Below the pieces are notes generated by a model. The model had not been told where the DNA came from and made no database searches. It saw nothing but the letters and a program-made list of their open reading frames with translations. A DNA stretch of 23,718 bases. Source: Thermoplasmata archaeon. Its GTDB lineage: Archaea > Thermoplasmatota > Thermoplasmata > Thermoplasmatales > Aciduliprofundaceae. Positions 21,427 through 23,718 of the stretch are shown here, piece after piece (positions within the stretch are counted from its first letter, which is position 1; the number at the start of each line of letters is the position of its first letter). The position numbers and the translations under genes are program-made. Where the stretch lies: the NCBI GenBank assembly GCA_021163705.1, contig JAGGTO010000119.1:1-23718 (forward strand). The letters run 5' to 3'.

Positions 21427-23718
21427 TACATTTCACCTCCCATACTCCGAATAATAAAATCTACCTTCACACGCGAGAAGATCAGGGAGAGAAGATACTG
21501 TGCCATCAGATATATGCCAACCAGAATTATTGTGGTTAGTGCAAAAAATTTCCCCACTGTGAATGCTGGAGGCAAGTGGTTTGAGGTTTCCAATGTAATT
21601 ATTGTATAGGCCAGACCAAAACCTACTAGTAACCCTATCCCAAGAGCAAGCAGTATTACACTCCCTCCTTCAGTTAAAAGCATTAAAGATAGTTGATGTT
21701 TCTTTGCTCCACGAACCTTGTAAAGTGCTATTTCTCCTCTACGATTCATATAAAGAGAGTATTGAACTACAAAAATAGCTACAGCGCCGAGAATTATTAA
21801 ATAAAGGAGAATGGTATTTATAAAAGAGAAGAGCATGTGAAGATCCGAACTCTCTACATTATTCCAAGAAAGATAATCCACACCAATTTCCTTTATTCTA
21901 TTTTCAAGCATAGCTATATTTTTTGCCCTGAGTATTGCGTAGGAGGCATTTCTTACATCCGCATCTTTGCTGTCCATCAGTATATCCGCCATCCCGCCAT
22001 AGCTAGGAATGCCAGGGAATGAATAGGCTATGAAAGATACCTTTGCTTCCCTTATCCCACCATCTATTGTGGGCACATATATGGTATCTCCCACAGAAAG
22101 ATGATGTTTCTTAGCATATTCCACAAGTATTCCCACACCATTTCTATCCATAGAACCTTCCTTTATAAAGGCATCGAGATGATAAACTGAGGATGAGTAG
22201 TTTTTGAAATCCGTGAGAAATAGGGTATATTCTCCAACAGAGAACTCCCTCACATATGCCACTGACTTCACAAGAGAGTCATCTTCCAGTATTCTTTTCA
22301 ATGTTTCATTATTTTGCAGATACACCTTGATATCGCCTCCTACCCTGTAAATTACATTCAATTCCTCAAGCCTCTGCTGTGAGTCCATTGTCACAGAGAG
22401 AAATGTGGAAAGCGTGAGAAGGAAGGCTATGATGAATGCAAGATATGCAGTCCTCCTGGGCTCTCTTTTCAAACTTCTTGCTGCAATCTCTCCTGAAACT
22501 TTAAAAATTTTGCCAAGGCCACGAGTAATGGTCTCAATGGGTCTGTGAAATCCCATGGTAAGAAGCCGGGAGGTTGCCAGTGGAAGCATCACCAGAATGA
22601 GGGGGAACATGAAGATGAATGTGAAGGAAATTATCATTGCTATTATTGTTATGAGATTCAATCCACCTTCAAAATCTGCAGTTTTGAATATGTAAATTCC
22701 CAGAATCAGATAACCCCAAAGTACAACTACCCAAACTATATCCTTCTCTTTGCTGTACTCCACCTTCCTGAAAGTCTGAGAATAATGGGATATGAGTTCA
22801 AGTAAAGAAGTCTGAGAGATCTTCTTCCATGGCCTGTAGAGAGCTATGAAGAATAGGAACAGAGAGATGATGACGGAAGAGAGTATGTACCAGATATTCA
22901 CATCGTAGTAAAAGTATGGAAGATGGAAAAAGATACGATTGGATAAACCGCTTATAAATTCACCCAGGGCAAAACCAACCAGACCTCCTGCGATGGAGTA
23001 AATTAAAAATTCCAGCATTACAAGCTTAAATCTCTGAAATTTTGTTGCACCTCTTATTCTTATGATTCCAAACTCTCTTCTTCTCTCATAAAGCTCTATT
23101 TCTATGCCTATCTTTGTTAGATAGATTCCCATCACTATTACAGGAAGAGAAAATATCAAGGTAGCTATCGTTTGAAAAGTATCTGGGTAAGGTTCAACCA
23201 TGATCTCTCCCTGCACAGTGGATGCATTAAAAGAGTAAAGAATATCATAAATCTTGTATTCTACATCCTCCATTTTTTTCCTTATCTCCGATATATCTGG
23301 GGATTTTATGAGGGAAGAAACATGGAGAGATACGAAATATTTTACCTGCTGAGGAGGTACATTTACCATCTTTCCTATCTTTTCCAGAGTCTGTGGCGAG
23401 AGAAATATTCCATCAACCTGGTAACTGGCAGAGGTGTATGTAGATCTGCCTATTATCTGAGTATAGGAGATTGTCCATCCACTAAATGATCCCGATATCT
23501 TCACCGTAAAATTATGAAGGTTGTCATCTGAGTCTAAAATCTGCAAAGTTACAGTATCTCCTATGGATACTCCATGGGTCATTGCATCCCTGGAGGATAT
23601 CAGAGCCTCACCCTCTCCCGGAAATCTTCCTTCCTCAAGCTTCACATTTCTCAGATCAGTTAAAGAGAATATTTGCGTGGTCCAGTTTTCGTGCTCTCTG
23701 AAGACTTCAACAGGCATC
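21426..23718 (-). CDS. ABC transporter permease, FtsX/MacB type (N-terminus outside window)
   Basis: At least 763 residues are visible; the frame is open to the window edge. The visible part begins inside an extracytoplasmic domain with no preceding membrane helix, so the true start lies beyond 23718. Order: extracytoplasmic domain 1 (to about 180); FtsX-type membrane block 1 (about 183-296) with the cytoplasmic motif REFGIIRIRGA; two further helices (about 328-344 and 355-380); a helix near 424-442; extracytoplasmic domain 2; and FtsX block 2 (about 640-755) with the matching motif GEIALYKVRGA. The duplicated FtsX module gives the long permease type, which can work with one ATPase. The ATPase gene follows with a one-base overlap. 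Confidence 0.9.
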   Translation of the reverse strand, partial: MPVEVFREHENWTTQIFSLTDLRNVKLEEGRFPGEGEALISSRDAMTHGVSIGDTVTLQILDSDDNLHNFTVKISGSFSGWTISYTQIIGRSTYTSASYQVDGIFLSPQTLEKIGKMVNVPPQQVKYFVSLHVSSLIKSPDISEIRKKMEDVEYKIYDILYSFNASTVQGEIMVEPYPDTFQTIATLIFSLPVIVMGIYLTKIGIEIELYERRREFGIIRIRGATKFQRFKLVMLEFLIYSIAGGLVGFALGEFISGLSNRIFFHLPYFYYDVNIWYILSSVIISLFLFFIALYRPWKKISQTSLLELISHYSQTFRKVEYSKEKDIVWVVVLWGYLILGIYIFKTADFEGGLNLITIIAMIISFTFIFMFPLILVMLPLATSRLLTMGFHRPIETITRGLGKIFKVSGEIAARSLKREPRRTAYLAFIIAFLLTLSTFLSVTMDSQQRLEELNVIYRVGGDIKVYLQNNETLKRILEDDSLVKSVAYVREFSVGEYTLFLTDFKNYSSSVYHLDAFIKEGSMDRNGVGILVEYAKKHHLSVGDTIYVPTIDGGIREAKVSFIAYSFPGIPSYGGMADILMDSKDADVRNASYAILRAKNIAMLENRIKEIGVDYLSWNNVESSDLHMLFSFINTILLYLIILGAVAIFVVQYSLYMNRRGEIALYKVRGAKKHQLSLMLLTEGGSVILLALGIGLLVGFGLAYTIITLETSNHLPPAFTVGKFFALTTIILVGIYLMAQYLLSLIFSRVKVDFIIRSMGGEM

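Noticed and set aside
1..23718. CRISPR arrays, insertion sequences, tRNA or rRNA genes, replication origin
   Set aside because: No repeat-spacer pattern, transposase, tRNA-like fold or Orc1/Cdc6 gene with origin boxes was found by reading; the replication genes alone do not indicate an origin.

Overview
This window is a gene-dense (21 protein genes, roughly 95% coding), AT-rich stretch of archaeal chromosome. The DNA polymerase D large subunit, MCM helicase, PCNA clamp, TATA-box promoters and an archaeal GPN-loop GTPase make it a euryarchaeal-type archaeon. The gene content (tungsten aldehyde oxidoreductase almost residue-for-residue like the Pyrococcus enzyme, acidic amino acid uptake, a secreted serpin, NosD-like surface protein) fits a thermophilic, peptide-fermenting Thermoplasmatota member of the Aciduliprofundum/DHVE2 type. 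That taxonomic guess is inference. No tRNA, rRNA, insertion sequence, CRISPR array or intein was seen, and no gene-free gap exceeds 300 bases (the largest is about 288, at 9570-9857).

Layout. 1-2250 (+): an unrecognised 85-residue protein, orotate phosphoribosyltransferase (pyrE) and a Na+-coupled acidic amino acid transporter of the GltPh family. 2251-6293 (-): PolD large subunit overlapping a downstream GPN-loop GTPase by 4 bases. 6363-9569 (-): tungsten module of aldehyde ferredoxin oxidoreductase, a MoaD-like sulfur carrier and a radical SAM maturase. 9570-9857: regulatory spacer rich in dyads. 9858-10649 (+): nadE. 10658-14318 (-): DUF424 protein overlapping mcm, then a membrane-anchored serpin. 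14469-15918 (+): two overlapping GT2 glycosyltransferases. 15923-20712 (-): secreted beta-helix protein, PCNA, an HExxE protein, an Mrp-type P-loop ATPase lacking its CxxC motif, and flavin-dependent thymidylate synthase. 20764-23718 (-): a MacB/FtsX-type ABC transporter whose permease runs off the window.

Functionally the window mixes replication (PolD, MCM, PCNA), supply of nucleotides and cofactors (PyrE, ThyX, NadE), W-enzyme metabolism with its maturation genes, and cell-surface functions (serpin, glycosyltransferases, beta-helix protein, ABC exporter).

Two promoter layouts recur. Most genes have a TATA box centred about 24-29 bases before the start codon, implying leaderless mRNAs. A minority have it 36-39 bases before and carry a Shine-Dalgarno sequence right at the predicted 5' end. 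I used this rule to choose several starts. The most distinctive items are the archaeal serpin, the CxxC-less Mrp ATPase, the HExxE protein and the promoter/terminator architecture. I did not find a clear-cut new multi-gene defence or mobile system.
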